From CAYSHJ01 sp964589725 (lineage in GTDB: Bacteria; Planctomycetota; Planctomycetia; Planctomycetales; Planctomycetaceae), in contig CAZPUJ010000386.1 of assembly GCA_964589725.1 (NCBI GenBank), forward strand, positions 1 to 5,308: a DNA stretch of 5,308 bases. The letters are read 5' to 3'. The translations under genes were made by a program, and so were the position numbers. Positions 1 to 5,290 of this stretch are shown here, piece by piece. Under the pieces are notes generated by a model. That model did no database searches and was not told the DNA's origin. It saw only the letters and a program-made list of their open reading frames with translations. Each line of letters begins with the position of its first letter. Positions within the stretch are counted from its first letter, which is position 1.

Positions 1-3
1 AAT

Positions 4-8
4 CCTCC
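4..8 (-). promoter_or_regulatory. Possible ribosome binding site of a gene beyond the left edge
   Basis: On the minus strand a perfect GGAGG lies 26 bases past the trxA stop codon and runs towards the window edge. It would suit a gene starting just outside the window, in the same direction as trxA. An ATG at 13-11 (reading Met-Ala-Glu-Asp) is an alternative start that contains this motif. The window ends too soon to choose between the two, so this is only a hint of a co-directional neighbour. Confidence 0.2.
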
Positions 9-33
9 GCCATTTGCTTGCAGCTTCGCCGCG

Positions 34-360
34 CTAGAGTGTCTTGTCGAGCATTCCCGCCAGCTTGGCCTTCGGCACCAAACCCGTTGAACGGTCAATC
101 GGTTGGCCGTCCTTGAACAATATCACAGTGGGAATGCCTTCCACGCGGTATTGAACCGCCACATTCTGGCTCATGTCGGTATTCATCTTTCCGACGCGGA
201 CGCGGCCCGCATAATCGTTGGCAATTTCGTCAATCGTGGGAGCCAACATCTTGCAGGGTCCGCACCAGGGTGCCCAAAAATCCACGAGCACCGGCTGGCT
301 GCTCTGCAAGACCTCGGTTTGAAAGTTGGCGTCGGTGAACTCCAAGACGTTTCCAGCCAT
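34..360 (-). CDS. trxA: Thioredoxin (108 aa)
   Basis: This is a small cytoplasmic thiol-disulfide oxidoreductase. Thioredoxins reduce protein disulfides and are recharged by thioredoxin reductase. The protein is a single thioredoxin fold of the usual length (E. coli TrxA is about 108 aa). It has the buried Asp27, the active site Trp32-Cys33-Gly34-Pro35-Cys36-Lys37 and the cis-proline Pro77 in GIPT, all shifted by one from E. coli numbering. No signal peptide or membrane segment is seen, so it is cytoplasmic rather than an exported TlpA/ResA type. The open frame continues far upstream to 765, but that extension has no thioredoxin homology and crosses hairpins and the start of the divergent gene. 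The ATG at 360-358 fits the family start and is preceded by an AAGAGG motif. The gene diverges from the phosphofructokinase gene. The fold and active site are certain; the exact physiological partner is inferred from family. Confidence 0.96.
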   Translation of the reverse strand: MAGNVLEFTDANFQTEVLQSSQPVLVDFWAPWCGPCKMLAPTIDEIANDYAGRVRVGKMNTDMSQNVAVQYRVEGIPTVILFKDGQPIDRSTGLVPKAKLAGMLDKTL

Positions 361-370
361 AACGAATCGA

Positions 371-376
371 CCTCTT
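371..376 (-). promoter_or_regulatory. Ribosome binding site of trxA
   Basis: AAGAGG on the minus strand lies 10 bases before the ATG at 360-358. It supports that codon as the start over the much longer upstream open frame. Confidence 0.6.
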
Positions 377-386
377 GTTAGTAGTT

Positions 387-400
387 CCGCCTTTAGGCGG
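387..400. repeat. Small hairpin CCGCCT-TT-AGGCGG in the trxA leader
   Basis: This is a perfect 6-bp stem with a 2-base (or 5-bp with a 4-base) loop. On the minus strand it ends 10 bases before the trxA ribosome binding site, so it may fall inside the trxA 5' untranslated region. Part of its sequence recurs at 422-430 (GTTCCGCCT), which suggests a repeat unit rather than a dedicated regulator. From memory, similar CCGCC/GGCGG palindromes are common in planctomycete gaps; this was not checked. Confidence 0.5.
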
Positions 401-502
401 TGTCTTCGTGTGGTTTTCGTCGTTCCGCCTGAACGCGGGAGAGACTCCAGACACGGCCCGAAAGCGGCGGGATTATCGGGCAATGACGGATATGTGTCAA
501 CG

Positions 503-518
503 TGCCACTCCTGTGGCA
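503..518. repeat. Small hairpin TGCCAC-TCCT-GTGGCA
   Basis: This is a perfect 6-bp stem with a 4-base loop in the middle of the divergent gap. No T-run follows on either strand, so it does not look like an intrinsic terminator. It is probably a short dispersed palindrome. Confidence 0.4.
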
Positions 519-660
519 AGACTTGCTCGCCTGTGCGTGGCCGCTCACAATTCGCCACAAGGAGGGGCGTGCTTTCAGCGTACTCACGGAAAAAGCGTGT
601 TGAAATAGTTTTCCAGGGCTGAATCCATGACTTCGCACGACCGCGAAGGAGTTTGCCACC

Positions 661-1959
661 ATGCCAGAGTCTTCCATCAAGCGAGTCGCAATGTTGTTTT
701 CCGGCGGACCCGCTCCGGCTGCCAATGCCGTGATTTCGACGGCCGCTGCGTCGTTCATCAAGCACGGGATTGATGTGATTGGCTTGCGGTACGGCTACTC
801 GAAGGTTGTCAAGTTCGGGCCGGACCGCCCCATGCAGGAAGGTCGCGACTTCATCAAGCTGACGGCCGAGCGGCTACGTCGGACTCGCAATACGCAGGGA
901 ATCATGATCGGCACGGCGCGCGAGAACCCCGGCGAAGGAGTCGACTGCCCGGCCGATCTGACCGACGCCAGAAAGTCGGCCAAGTTGCGGATCGTGTACG
1001 ACGCGTTGTGCTCGTTGGAGATCGACGCACTGGTTTCGATCGGCGGCGACGACACGCTCCGCACTGCCAATAAGATCAAGATGTTTCAAGACGCGCTTCC
1101 GGCCGGCCGTCGCCGCATTCCGGTGGTACATGTGCCGAAGACGATCGACAACGACTACAACGGCATCGATTTCACGTTCGGCTTTTTCACGGCGGTCGAA
1201 ACGATGGCGGCCGAGATTCGCAACTTGGTGGCCGACGCCGAGGCGAGTCGAACGTATTTCATCGTCGAATCGATGGGTCGCAGCGCCGGCTGGTTGGCTT
1301 ACGGCGCAGCGATCGCCGGCGAGGCGAGCCTGGTGATGAGCATCGAGGACTTAGACGAAAAGATGCTCACGACGGAACAGGTCATCAACGCGGAGACACG
1401 GAAGAACGAGACCCGCAAGGTCATGCAGGTCGAGCAAGTCGTCGGGAAGATTGTCTCGACCATTCGCTACCGCGAAGAGAAAGAAGGAAAAGAGTACGGC
1501 GTGGTCGTCCTCGCCGAAGGGCTGGCGGAATACCTGCCGAGCAGATTCCTCGGAGAGGTCGAGCGAGATTCGTTCGGTCATATCGCCGCGTCGAGCGTTG
1601 ATCTGGGCAAGCGGATGGCGCGACTGGTGTCCGACGAGTTCGAAAAACAGACCGGTCGCAATCGAAAGGTCAAGGGCCTGCAATTGGGCTACGAAACCCG
1701 CTGCGCGCGACCGCACGCTTTCGACGTGATTCTCGGCAGCCAGCTCGGTGTCGGAGCCTATCGAGCACTTGTCGAAGAACACCACAACGGCGTGATGGTC
1801 TCGGTGAAAGGACAGTTCGATCTGCACTACGTTCCGTTCGAGAATCTCGTCGATCCAACAAATCTCGTCACCGTCGTGCGATTCATTCAGCGATCGAGCG
1901 ATTTCTACAAGCTGGCTCGGTTCCTGGAGACGAACATCATCGAGCAGCTGAATCACTGA
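661..1959 (+). CDS. pfp: Pyrophosphate-dependent 6-phosphofructokinase (432 aa)
   Basis: It phosphorylates fructose 6-phosphate to fructose 1,6-bisphosphate in cytoplasmic glycolysis. With pyrophosphate as donor the step is reversible and can also serve gluconeogenesis. The PFK fold is clear: N-terminal SGGPAP loop (residues 14-19), GGDDT (128-132), PKTIDND (159-165, catalytic base Asp163), MGRSAGW (205-211), AEG (285-287) and LGYETR (342-347, with the sugar-phosphate Arg347). Two positions mark the donor: Asp131, where ATP enzymes have the Gly of GGDGS, and Lys160, where they have the Gly of PGTIDND. Both are the PPi-type residues. The loop usually read as PG-x-N is Pro-Ala-Ala-Asn here (19-22), a mild departure. 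The length fits long bacterial PPi-PFKs rather than the ~320-aa ATP form. A strong AAGGAG (646-651) lies 9 bases before the ATG. The gene diverges from trxA and converges with trmL. The PFK family is certain; PPi use is inferred from the two diagnostic residues. Confidence 0.94.
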   Translation: MPESSIKRVAMLFSGGPAPAANAVISTAAASFIKHGIDVIGLRYGYSKVVKFGPDRPMQEGRDFIKLTAERLRRTRNTQGIMIGTARENPGEGVDCPADLTDARKSAKLRIVYDALCSLEIDALVSIGGDDTLRTANKIKMFQDALPAGRRRIPVVHVPKTIDNDYNGIDFTFGFFTAVETMAAEIRNLVADAEASRTYFIVESMGRSAGWLAYGAAIAGEASLVMSIEDLDEKMLTTEQVINAETRKNETRKVMQVEQVVGKIVSTIRYREEKEGKEYGVVVLAEGLAEYLPSRFLGEVERDSFGHIAASSVDLGKRMARLVSDEFEKQTGRNRKVKGLQLGYETRCARPHAFDVILGSQLGVGAYRALVEEHHNGVMVSVKGQFDLHYVPFENLVDPTNLVTVVRFIQRSSDFYKLARFLETNIIEQLNH

Positions 1960-2022
1960 CGAATTCGACGAACGCCGCACCGGGCAGAATACTAAACGCC
2001 GACCCACAGTTCGACCTGCCGA

Positions 2023-2505
2023 TCAGTGAGCGTCCAGCCCACCGAGCTGTCGCACCGCTTCGTAAACGACCGTGTTCACGGTGCTCGCGAGATTCAGGCT
2101 GCGGACCATGTCGCGCATCGGCAGCTTGAGATTGTGCGCGGGTTGCTCGTTGCGGATTGATTCTGGCAGTCCGCGCGTCTCGCTGCCAAACAGCAGAATG
2201 TCTCCGTGCTGAAAGTCCGCGTCCCACACCAGCCGAGTCGCAAACTTCGTGAGACACCACCAGGGGCGGCCAGGCAATCGCTCGCGAACTTCTTCCCACG
2301 AATCGACCGCCTCCCAATCGAGATGCTGCCAGTAATCCATCCCCGCTCGCCGCAGATGCTTTTCGTCCAGCCGAAATCCCAACGGCCGGATCAACCACAG
2401 TTTGGCTCCCACCGCCACGCACGTCCGCCCGATGTTGCCGGTGTTTTGAGGAATGTCGGGTTGAAAAAGCACGACGTGCAACAAAGGCTTGAAGTCGGTG
2501 TTCAT
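2023..2505 (-). CDS. trmL: tRNA (cytidine/uridine(34)-2'-O)-methyltransferase TrmL, SPOUT family (160 aa)
   Basis: It methylates the 2'-OH of the wobble nucleotide 34 of certain leucine tRNAs using S-adenosylmethionine, as shown for E. coli TrmL. Members are short, knotted SPOUT proteins acting as dimers. The three SpoU/TrmH motifs are present: QPDIPQNTGNIGRTC (15-29), LFGSETRGLP (105-114) and MRSLNL-type RDMVRSLNLASTVNTVVYEA (131-150), which forms the knot. The 160-aa length matches the family (about 157 in E. coli), and there is no extra RNA-binding domain as in TrmH or RlmB. The ATG at 2505-2503 is chosen because it gives the family's usual N terminus. An in-frame GTG at 2562-2560 would add 19 unrelated residues. 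Neither start has a visible Shine-Dalgarno motif. The gene converges with the phosphofructokinase gene across 63 bases and diverges from the CBS gene. Substrate tRNAs are inferred from the family. Confidence 0.93.
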   Translation of the reverse strand: MNTDFKPLLHVVLFQPDIPQNTGNIGRTCVAVGAKLWLIRPLGFRLDEKHLRRAGMDYWQHLDWEAVDSWEEVRERLPGRPWWCLTKFATRLVWDADFQHGDILLFGSETRGLPESIRNEQPAHNLKLPMRDMVRSLNLASTVNTVVYEAVRQLGGLDAH

Positions 2506-2511
2506 CGGTAG

Positions 2512-2519
2512 TCTATAAT
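2512..2519. promoter_or_regulatory. Possible -10 element(s) at the trmL start
   Basis: An AT-rich patch reads TATAAT on the plus strand (2514-2519) and TATAGA on the minus strand (2517-2512). The minus-strand version ends 6 bases before the trmL ATG, a spacing that would place transcription start at the initiation codon. The plus-strand version has a TTGAAG 19 bases upstream (2489-2494), a spacing longer than ideal, and could serve the CBS gene with a leader of nearly 200 bases. Neither -35 is good, so this is a weak call. Confidence 0.2.
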
Positions 2520-2538
2520 TCGCCTGAGGACAAGGTCC

Positions 2539-2635
2539 GGTTCGGTGAGCAATGCTAGTCACGCAACGGGCTGTTATCGGAACGCCTCATCGACAGACGC
2601 TCAAGGCCCAGCGACTGACCATTGCTCGCCGAACC
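2539..2635. repeat. Long-range inverted repeat with 16-bp arms between trmL and the CBS gene
   Basis: The left arm GGTTCGGTGAGCAATG (2539-2554) is complementary to CATTGCTCGCCGAACC (2620-2635) at 15 of 16 positions; the remaining pair is T-G. Pairing resumes inside with AGTC (2557-2560) and GACT (2613-2616). The 65-base interior has further short complementary blocks such as GGGC and GCCC. This could be the ends of a small non-autonomous element, a structured RNA, or a decayed repeat. It lies in the divergent promoter region, upstream of both start codons. No open frame of note lies inside. Confidence 0.5.
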
Positions 2636-2703
2636 ATTAACTGATGGGACTGCTGTGGTCAGCGCATGAACGTGCTTTGTATTCGCCGAGAGTTCAGATT
2701 GAT

Positions 2704-2710
2704 GGAAGGA
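2704..2710 (+). promoter_or_regulatory. Ribosome binding site of the CBS gene
   Basis: GGAAGGA lies 9 bases before the ATG at 2720. This favours that start over in-frame ATGs at 2666 and 2702; the latter overlaps the motif itself. Confidence 0.65.
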
Positions 2711-2719
2711 ACCTTGATT

Positions 2720-3229
2720 ATGTCTGCCACCAAATTCCAACAATTGACCGCGTCGGACATCATGACGAAAGATCCGTTGACGGTATCGCCGACTGACATG
2801 TTGCGTGATGCCCTCCAGTTGATGGTGGACAATCACGTGACGGGGCTTCCGGTGGTCGACAGGACGGGGCATTGTTTGGGTGTGATTTCCGCCAGCGACA
2901 TTCTGAGTTACGAACAGGAGCATGCGGACGAGGCCGAGGACGTCAATGCCGACAAGGCTCGTTATTTCGATCACGAACGAAACCGTTGGGAAAGCCTGCG
3001 AGCGTCCACTTTCGCGCTCGAGCATTTCGGCCATATCCCGGTCGGCGATCTCATGAGCAGCCAAGTGGTCTCGATTCCAAGCGACGCGCCCGTGGGCGAC
3101 GTCGCCCGCTTGATGATCGACCAGGATGTGCATCGCGTCATGGTCATCAGCGACTTGCGATATCTGTTGGGCACTATTTCGGCCATCGACATCGTGCAAT
3201 TGGTCGCTGATGGAACGCTGCCGAGTTAG
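2720..3229 (+). CDS. Stand-alone two-CBS-domain protein (169 aa)
   Basis: This is a Bateman module, a pair of CBS domains with no fused enzyme or transporter. Such pairs usually bind adenine nucleotides (AMP, ADP, ATP, sometimes SAM or NAD) and report energy state to a partner; the ligand and partner here are unknown. CBS1 covers about residues 11-65 (starting ASDIMTKDPLTVSP, ending GVISASDIL) and CBS2 about 107-163 (starting VGDLMSSQVVSIP, ending GTISAIDIV). The G-x-I-S-A-x-D pattern at the end of each (Gly54-Asp60, Gly151-Asp157) is the usual ribose/phosphate-contacting segment. A linker of about 40 residues begins strongly acidic (EQEHADEAEDVNAD, 65-78) and then carries aromatic and charged residues (YFDHERNRW, 82-90). 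There is no signal peptide or membrane segment, so it is cytoplasmic. Its start is set by the GGAAGGA at 2704-2710. It appears to be transcribed alone: trmL diverges upstream, and a 428-base gap follows. Confidence 0.9.
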   Translation: MSATKFQQLTASDIMTKDPLTVSPTDMLRDALQLMVDNHVTGLPVVDRTGHCLGVISASDILSYEQEHADEAEDVNADKARYFDHERNRWESLRASTFALEHFGHIPVGDLMSSQVVSIPSDAPVGDVARLMIDQDVHRVMVISDLRYLLGTISAIDIVQLVADGTLPS

Positions 3230-3275
3230 ACGCTCCTAGATGGAGCCACCCGCTGCCGGAAGCGCGCAACTCTCA

Positions 3276-3364
3276 CAGGCGAGCGGGGGGCGTGAGTCCC
3301 CTGATGCCTTCGACCAAAGTTGAGCGATCCACGCATCAGGGGGCGGACGCCCCCCGCTCGCCTG
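3276..3364. repeat. Large GC-rich imperfect palindrome, REP/MITE-like
   Basis: Two 32-base arms (3276-3307 and 3333-3364) are complementary at 29 positions around a 25-base loop. The mismatches cluster at 3294, 3295 and 3297, the last being G-U in RNA. The outer half of each arm is an unbroken 18-bp match beginning CAGGCGAGCGGGGGGCGT. No T-run follows either arm, so it is not a classical terminator, though RNA read through it 47 bases after the CBS stop would fold strongly. I recall similar GGCGAGC-GGGGG palindromes scattered in planctomycete genomes; this is memory and not a search. No transposase gene is nearby. Confidence 0.75.
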
Positions 3365-3538
3365 AGACATCGGCGCGACGGCCGATTTCTTCGAAGGACC
3401 AGCGTCGCACGACCTGCACGCCGTCACGTGTCAACGAACAGCCGAACCGCCCACCGCGACGCTCGGCGACATTTCGTTTGCCGAACAGCCACTGGAAACG
3501 TCGCGACGCTGATCACGGCGGAGTCACAACGAAAATCC

Positions 3539-3568
3539 TGGAGACTCGCGCAATAAATTCGATACGAT
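3539..3568 (+). promoter_or_regulatory. Tentative promoter of the DUF1501 gene
   Basis: TGGAGA (3539-3544) and TACGAT (3563-3568), spaced 18 bases apart, each match the sigma-70 consensus at 4 of 6 positions. Start of transcription near 3575 would give a leader of about 80 bases holding exactly the two hairpins that follow. By motif alone this is weak. Confidence 0.18.
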
Positions 3569-3586
3569 GTGCCGCGTTACCTGTCG

Positions 3587-3608
3587 CGACACGCGGTTTC
3601 GCGTGTCG
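3587..3608 (+). repeat. Hairpin 1 upstream of the DUF1501 gene
   Basis: CGACACGCG (3587-3595) pairs perfectly with CGCGTGTCG (3600-3608) over a GTTT loop, giving a 9-bp stem. It lies about 50 bases before the start codon. The A/T-poor 3' flank (TTCCGG) argues against a terminator. Confidence 0.55.
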
Positions 3609-3617
3609 TTCCGGTGC

Positions 3618-3640
3618 GGCGCACGCGAACCGTGTGCGCC
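3618..3640 (+). repeat. Hairpin 2 next to the DUF1501 ribosome binding site
   Basis: GGCGCACGCG (3618-3627) pairs with CGTGTGCGCC (3631-3640) over an AAC loop: nine Watson-Crick pairs and one G-U. It ends 7 bases before the GAGG at 3648-3651, so in mRNA it would sit directly against the ribosome landing site. Confidence 0.55.
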
Positions 3641-3647
3641 ACGTTGT

Positions 3648-3651
3648 GAGG
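3648..3651 (+). promoter_or_regulatory. Ribosome binding site of the DUF1501 gene
   Basis: GAGG lies 6 bases before the ATG at 3658 and supports this start. The next in-frame ATG (3685) has no comparable motif, although it too would keep the export signal. Confidence 0.45.
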
Positions 3652-3657
3652 CTCGAC

Positions 3658-5106
3658 ATGTCGCTGCGGTTTCTGACCGGCGAAATGCCAACGCATTCCG
3701 GAGTGTCCCGGCGTGAGTGGCTGCGCATCGGCGGGCTGGGCGGATTCGGACTGATGACTGCGGCCGGATTGAATGCCGCGAGAGTCGCTGTGGCCGAGAA
3801 TCGATCAGCACGAAAGTCGTCGGGGTTTGCGAAAGCCAAGTCGATCATCTTGCTGTACGCCGCCGGCGGGCAGAGTCAGTTGGAGATGTGGGATCCGAAA
3901 CCGGGGGCCCCCGACGGGATTCGGGGCCAGTTCCATTCAATTGCGACCAGCGTACCGGGAGTGCGTTTCGGCGAGCATATGCCGCGAATTGCCAAGCTGG
4001 CGGATCGGTTCACGGTCGTTCGCAGCATGTCGCACGATGACCTCGATCACGGGTCGGCGACTTATCTGGCATTGACTGGTCAACCGCATCCGAAGAAATC
4101 GTCGAACCCCGAACCATCGTCGCTGGATGCGCCGACGATCGGGTCGCTGGTGCAGCGAGTTCGTCCGGCCGAGCGATTTCCACACACGGCCGTGCAGTTG
4201 AATGGGCCGCTGCTCAGCCCCCAGTTGCCGTCCGCCGGGCAATTCGCTGGGCTGCTGGGGAAGCGATTCGATCCACTCGTGTTGGGAGATGTCACCGCCT
4301 CGCCGGTCGTGGTCGATGGCCTGGAGCCGCTTCCTGATTTGCCTCCGGTCCGGCAATTGGCGCGGCAAACGTTGCTCGATGCCATTGATTCGGCACGGCG
4401 GAAGTTTGATGGCCACCGCTCGCTGTCCGAGATGAGCGACCTGTACCGGCAGGCTCAACAGTTGCTCGACGCCCCGCACTGCCGCGAGGCCTTCGACTTG
4501 TCGGATGAGCCATCCGCCGTTCGCGATCGATACGGCCGCTTTCGGTCGGGTCAGGCGTGTTTGCTCGCGCGGCGATTGGTCGAGGCGGGGGTGCCATTGA
4601 TCACGGTCATGCTCAGCCATTCGAATCGCGGGCAGGATCTGCATCCCAGCGAAACCGATTTCTATGGCTGGGACACTCACAACGACATCTTCGAGGCGAT
4701 GCGCGAACATCTGTTACCACGGTTCGATCTGAGCGTCTCGGCGTTGCTGGAGGATTTGGAACAGCGCGGCTTGCTCAACGACACGCTGGTCGTCTGCATG
4801 GGTGAATTCGGCCGAGCACCTCGCGTCGCGCTGGAAGCGACGTTCAAAGGCTCGACCCCCGGACGCAAGCATTGGCCGTGGGTCTATTCGATCATGTTGG
4901 CCGGAGCCGGAGTCGCGAGCGGCCACATCGTTGGTGCCTCCGACCGGATCGCCGCGTATCCCGAAAATACACCGATCACCCCCGCCGACGTCACCGCCTC
5001 GATGTTCGCCTCGCTCGGCATCGACCCCGCCGGCCACTATCTTGATCCCACCGGCCGCCCGTTGCCGCTTGTTGATGGCCAAGCCGTCGCGGAGCTTTAT
5101 GGTTGA
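3658..5106 (+). CDS. Tat-exported DUF1501 family protein (482 aa)
   Basis: This is a secreted or periplasmic protein of the DUF1501 family, which shares an alkaline phosphatase/sulfatase-like fold and is very numerous in planctomycetes; its reaction is not established. The N terminus is a twin-arginine signal: SRREWLRIGG (17-26) followed by a hydrophobic stretch to about 40 and an AVA site (44-46). The family landmarks follow in order: LLYAAGGQSQLEMWDPKP (65-82), VRSMSHDDLDHGSATYLALTG (121-141), FYGWDTHNDIFE (335-346), VVCMGEFGRAPRV (378-390), GRKHWPWVYSIMLAGAGV (402-419) and TPADVTASMFASLGID (441-456). His, Asp and Glu in these blocks are candidates for metal or catalytic sites. The length is normal, with no break. 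The ATG at 3658 was chosen from the GAGG and the signal; the longer frame to 3292 was rejected. In planctomycetes this family often sits beside a DUF1549/DUF1553 cytochrome-like gene; here the gene upstream is a CBS protein, and only repeat DNA follows before the window ends. Confidence 0.92.
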   Translation: MSLRFLTGEMPTHSGVSRREWLRIGGLGGFGLMTAAGLNAARVAVAENRSARKSSGFAKAKSIILLYAAGGQSQLEMWDPKPGAPDGIRGQFHSIATSVPGVRFGEHMPRIAKLADRFTVVRSMSHDDLDHGSATYLALTGQPHPKKSSNPEPSSLDAPTIGSLVQRVRPAERFPHTAVQLNGPLLSPQLPSAGQFAGLLGKRFDPLVLGDVTASPVVVDGLEPLPDLPPVRQLARQTLLDAIDSARRKFDGHRSLSEMSDLYRQAQQLLDAPHCREAFDLSDEPSAVRDRYGRFRSGQACLLARRLVEAGVPLITVMLSHSNRGQDLHPSETDFYGWDTHNDIFEAMREHLLPRFDLSVSALLEDLEQRGLLNDTLVVCMGEFGRAPRVALEATFKGSTPGRKHWPWVYSIMLAGAGVASGHIVGASDRIAAYPENTPITPADVTASMFASLGIDPAGHYLDPTGRPLPLVDGQAVAELYG

Positions 5107-5183
5107 CGCTTCGGGTGAGTTTTGAAACTGCATCGAGACGGTGATGGCGATCTCACAACACGGGCTTCGCCCGCAACCTTGCT

Positions 5184-5210
5184 CCCTCTCCCCCGCATCG
5201 GGGGAGAGGG
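5184..5210. repeat. Perfect 12-bp stem-loop CCCTCTCCCCCG / CGGGGGAGAGGG
   Basis: The arms 5184-5195 and 5199-5210 are fully complementary around a CAT loop. The following bases are CTGGGGTGAGGGGG rather than T, so it is a repeat unit and not a standard intrinsic terminator. Confidence 0.75.
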
Positions 5211-5263
5211 CTGGGGTGAGGGGGATTCATGGGCCGGCGGAGCGCTCCACCCCCTCTCCCTAA

Positions 5264-5290
5264 CCATCTCCCCCGCAGCGGGTGAGATGG
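5264..5290. repeat. Second stem-loop of the composite repeat, one mismatch
   Basis: The arms 5264-5275 and 5279-5290 pair at 11 of 12 positions around a CAG loop; the mismatch is C5271 opposite T5283. It resembles the unit at 5184-5210 (CTCCCCCG then a 3-base loop then CGGG) but has CCAT in place of CCCT at its outer end, with the matching ATGG on the other arm, so the change is compensated. Confidence 0.65.

Larger units (their letters stand above)
361..660. other. Divergent non-coding gap between trxA and the phosphofructokinase gene
   Basis: These 300 bases must hold the promoters of both flanking genes, but I see no convincing -35/-10 pair for either. Small open frames cross it on both strands; none resembles a known protein or has a supported start. 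Two compact hairpins lie in it (387-400 and 503-518), and the 9-mer GTTCCGCCT occurs twice (384-392 and 422-430). The composition suggests accumulated small palindromic repeats rather than a lost gene. Confidence 0.6.
3230..3657. other. Non-coding gap between the CBS and DUF1501 genes
   Basis: The frame of the DUF1501 gene stays open back to 3292, but the extra 122 residues are arginine- and proline-rich, run through a palindrome and lie before the export signal, so I treat them as non-coding. The gap holds the large palindrome at 3276-3364 and two hairpins at 3587-3640. Between 3365 and 3535 I see nothing recognisable apart from a short direct repeat, CCGAACAGCC (3481-3490) against a CGAACAGCC copy near 3434. 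Confidence 0.6.

Noticed and set aside
600..628. TTGAAA as a -35 box for the phosphofructokinase gene
   Set aside because: No acceptable -10 lies 16-19 bases downstream (AATCCA is the best).
655..664. GCCACCATG, a perfect vertebrate Kozak match at the phosphofructokinase start
   Set aside because: The context is bacterial, with an AAGGAG 9 bases upstream; the match is coincidental.
361..765. N-terminal extension of the thioredoxin frame upstream of 360
   Set aside because: It has no homology to thioredoxin or any domain I recognise, crosses two hairpins and the start of the divergent phosphofructokinase gene, and the ATG at 360 has its own ribosome binding site.
1351..2007. 218-aa open frame on the minus strand opposite the phosphofructokinase gene
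   Set aside because: It is antisense to conserved PFK sequence and shows no recognisable domain. Long antisense frames are common in GC-rich genes.
1960..2022. Terminator between the convergent phosphofructokinase and trmL genes
   Set aside because: I found no stable stem followed by a T-run on either strand.
3276..3364. CRISPR or intrinsic terminator reading of the large palindrome
   Set aside because: There is a single inverted pair without direct repeats and spacers, and no T-run after the stem.
3292..3657. N-terminal extension of the DUF1501 protein
   Set aside because: It would place 122 Arg/Pro-rich residues before a twin-arginine signal, and it runs through the palindrome and both hairpins. 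The frame is open by GC-rich chance.
3937..4710. 257-aa open frame on the minus strand inside the DUF1501 gene
   Set aside because: It lies entirely opposite conserved DUF1501 coding sequence and shows no domain or supported start.
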